Notes under the pieces: model-generated
Told to the model about the DNA's origin: nothing
Seen by the model: only the letters and a program-made list of their open reading frames with translations
Databases searched by the model: none
From: Candidatus Rokuibacteriota bacterium
GTDB lineage: Bacteria > Methylomirabilota > Methylomirabilia > Rokubacteriales > CSP1-6
Assembly (NCBI GenBank): GCA_003221435.1
Contig: QHRS01000266.1
Coordinates: 1-5,142, forward strand
DNA length: 5,142 nt
Direction of reading: 5' to 3'
Made by a program: the position numbers and the translations under genes
Part shown: positions 4,946-5,142 of the stretch, in pieces
Layout of the letters: each line of letters starts with the position of its first letter
Position numbering within the stretch: position 1 is the stretch's first letter

Positions 4946-5142
4946 ATGAGAGCCTGGCCGGGAGTCATTGAGCGGTATCGCGAATTCCTTCCCGTGTCGG
5001 CGAAGACGCCGGTCGTCACGCTGCTCGAGGGCAATACGCCGCTCGTGCCCGCGCCGCGGCTCGCGGAGGCGACGGATCCGAGCCTCAAGATCTATCTCAA
5101 GTGCGAGGGCTTCAACCCGACGGGCTCGTTCAAGGACCGCGG
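4946..5142 (+). CDS. thrC: Threonine synthase, N-terminal part (cut by window edge)
   Basis: Sixty-five complete codons from ATG at 4946 run off the right edge. The product would be the PLP-dependent enzyme converting O-phosphohomoserine to threonine and phosphate. Recognisable are WPGVIERYREFLPV, TPVVTLLEGNTPL and the PLP-lysine segment EGFNPTGSFKDR, with Lys63 as the Schiff-base residue. Spacing and wording match the short (about 350-residue) threonine synthase class, as in Mycobacterium, rather than the longer enterobacterial ThrC. The start is supported by family N-termini; no other start codon lies upstream within reach in this frame. Unusually, the bases before the ATG are pyrimidine-rich repeat sequence without a Shine-Dalgarno. 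Position after hom indicates a shared threonine-synthesis role; homoserine kinase is not visible here. Confidence 0.93.
   Translation, partial: MRAWPGVIERYREFLPVSAKTPVVTLLEGNTPLVPAPRLAEATDPSLKIYLKCEGFNPTGSFKDR

Overview
The window reads as chromosomal DNA from a GC-rich, Gram-negative-type bacterium. The evidence is strong G/C at third codon positions, an AlaC-type aminotransferase followed by homoserine dehydrogenase and threonine synthase, and a bactofilin/M23 peptidase cell-wall cluster. I cannot place the organism firmly. A deltaproteobacterial-type or Rokubacteria/Methylomirabilota-type lineage is my guess, based on gene content and repeat style, not on a search.

Left half (minus strand, 2062 down to 181): three tightly packed genes, read right to left, forming a probable operon. 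They are a divergent bactofilin, a second shorter bactofilin, and a membrane-anchored LytM/M23 endopeptidase with an intact zinc site. Bactofilins polymerise into cytoskeletal scaffolds, and in several bacteria they are encoded beside M23 peptidases and localise them. The natural reading is a cell-shape or local wall-remodelling module. The start of the first bactofilin is doubtful: a strong ribosome-binding site and ATG lie well inside the open frame but one base out of phase.

Centre (about 2063-2147): a short, AT-richer divergent intergenic region with promoter-like signals on both strands and a small inverted repeat.

Right half (plus strand): alaC (alanine aminotransferase), hom (homoserine dehydrogenase with C-terminal ACT domain), and the first 65 codons of thrC (threonine synthase), cut by the window edge just after its PLP lysine. 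Together these serve the aspartate-family (threonine) and alanine branches of amino-acid synthesis. Homoserine kinase and aspartokinase are not in the window.

The non-coding gaps hold the least routine content. The alaC-hom gap is largely filled by a 138-base imperfect palindrome with 11-base perfect inverted ends (MITE/REP-like). A separate double-hairpin repeat of about 70 bases occurs twice in the same orientation, once against the end of the peptidase gene and once against the start codon of thrC. I see no defence system, CRISPR array, RNA gene or transposase, and I do not claim a new enzymatic system. The most interesting items are the repeats and the bactofilin start/frameshift question.
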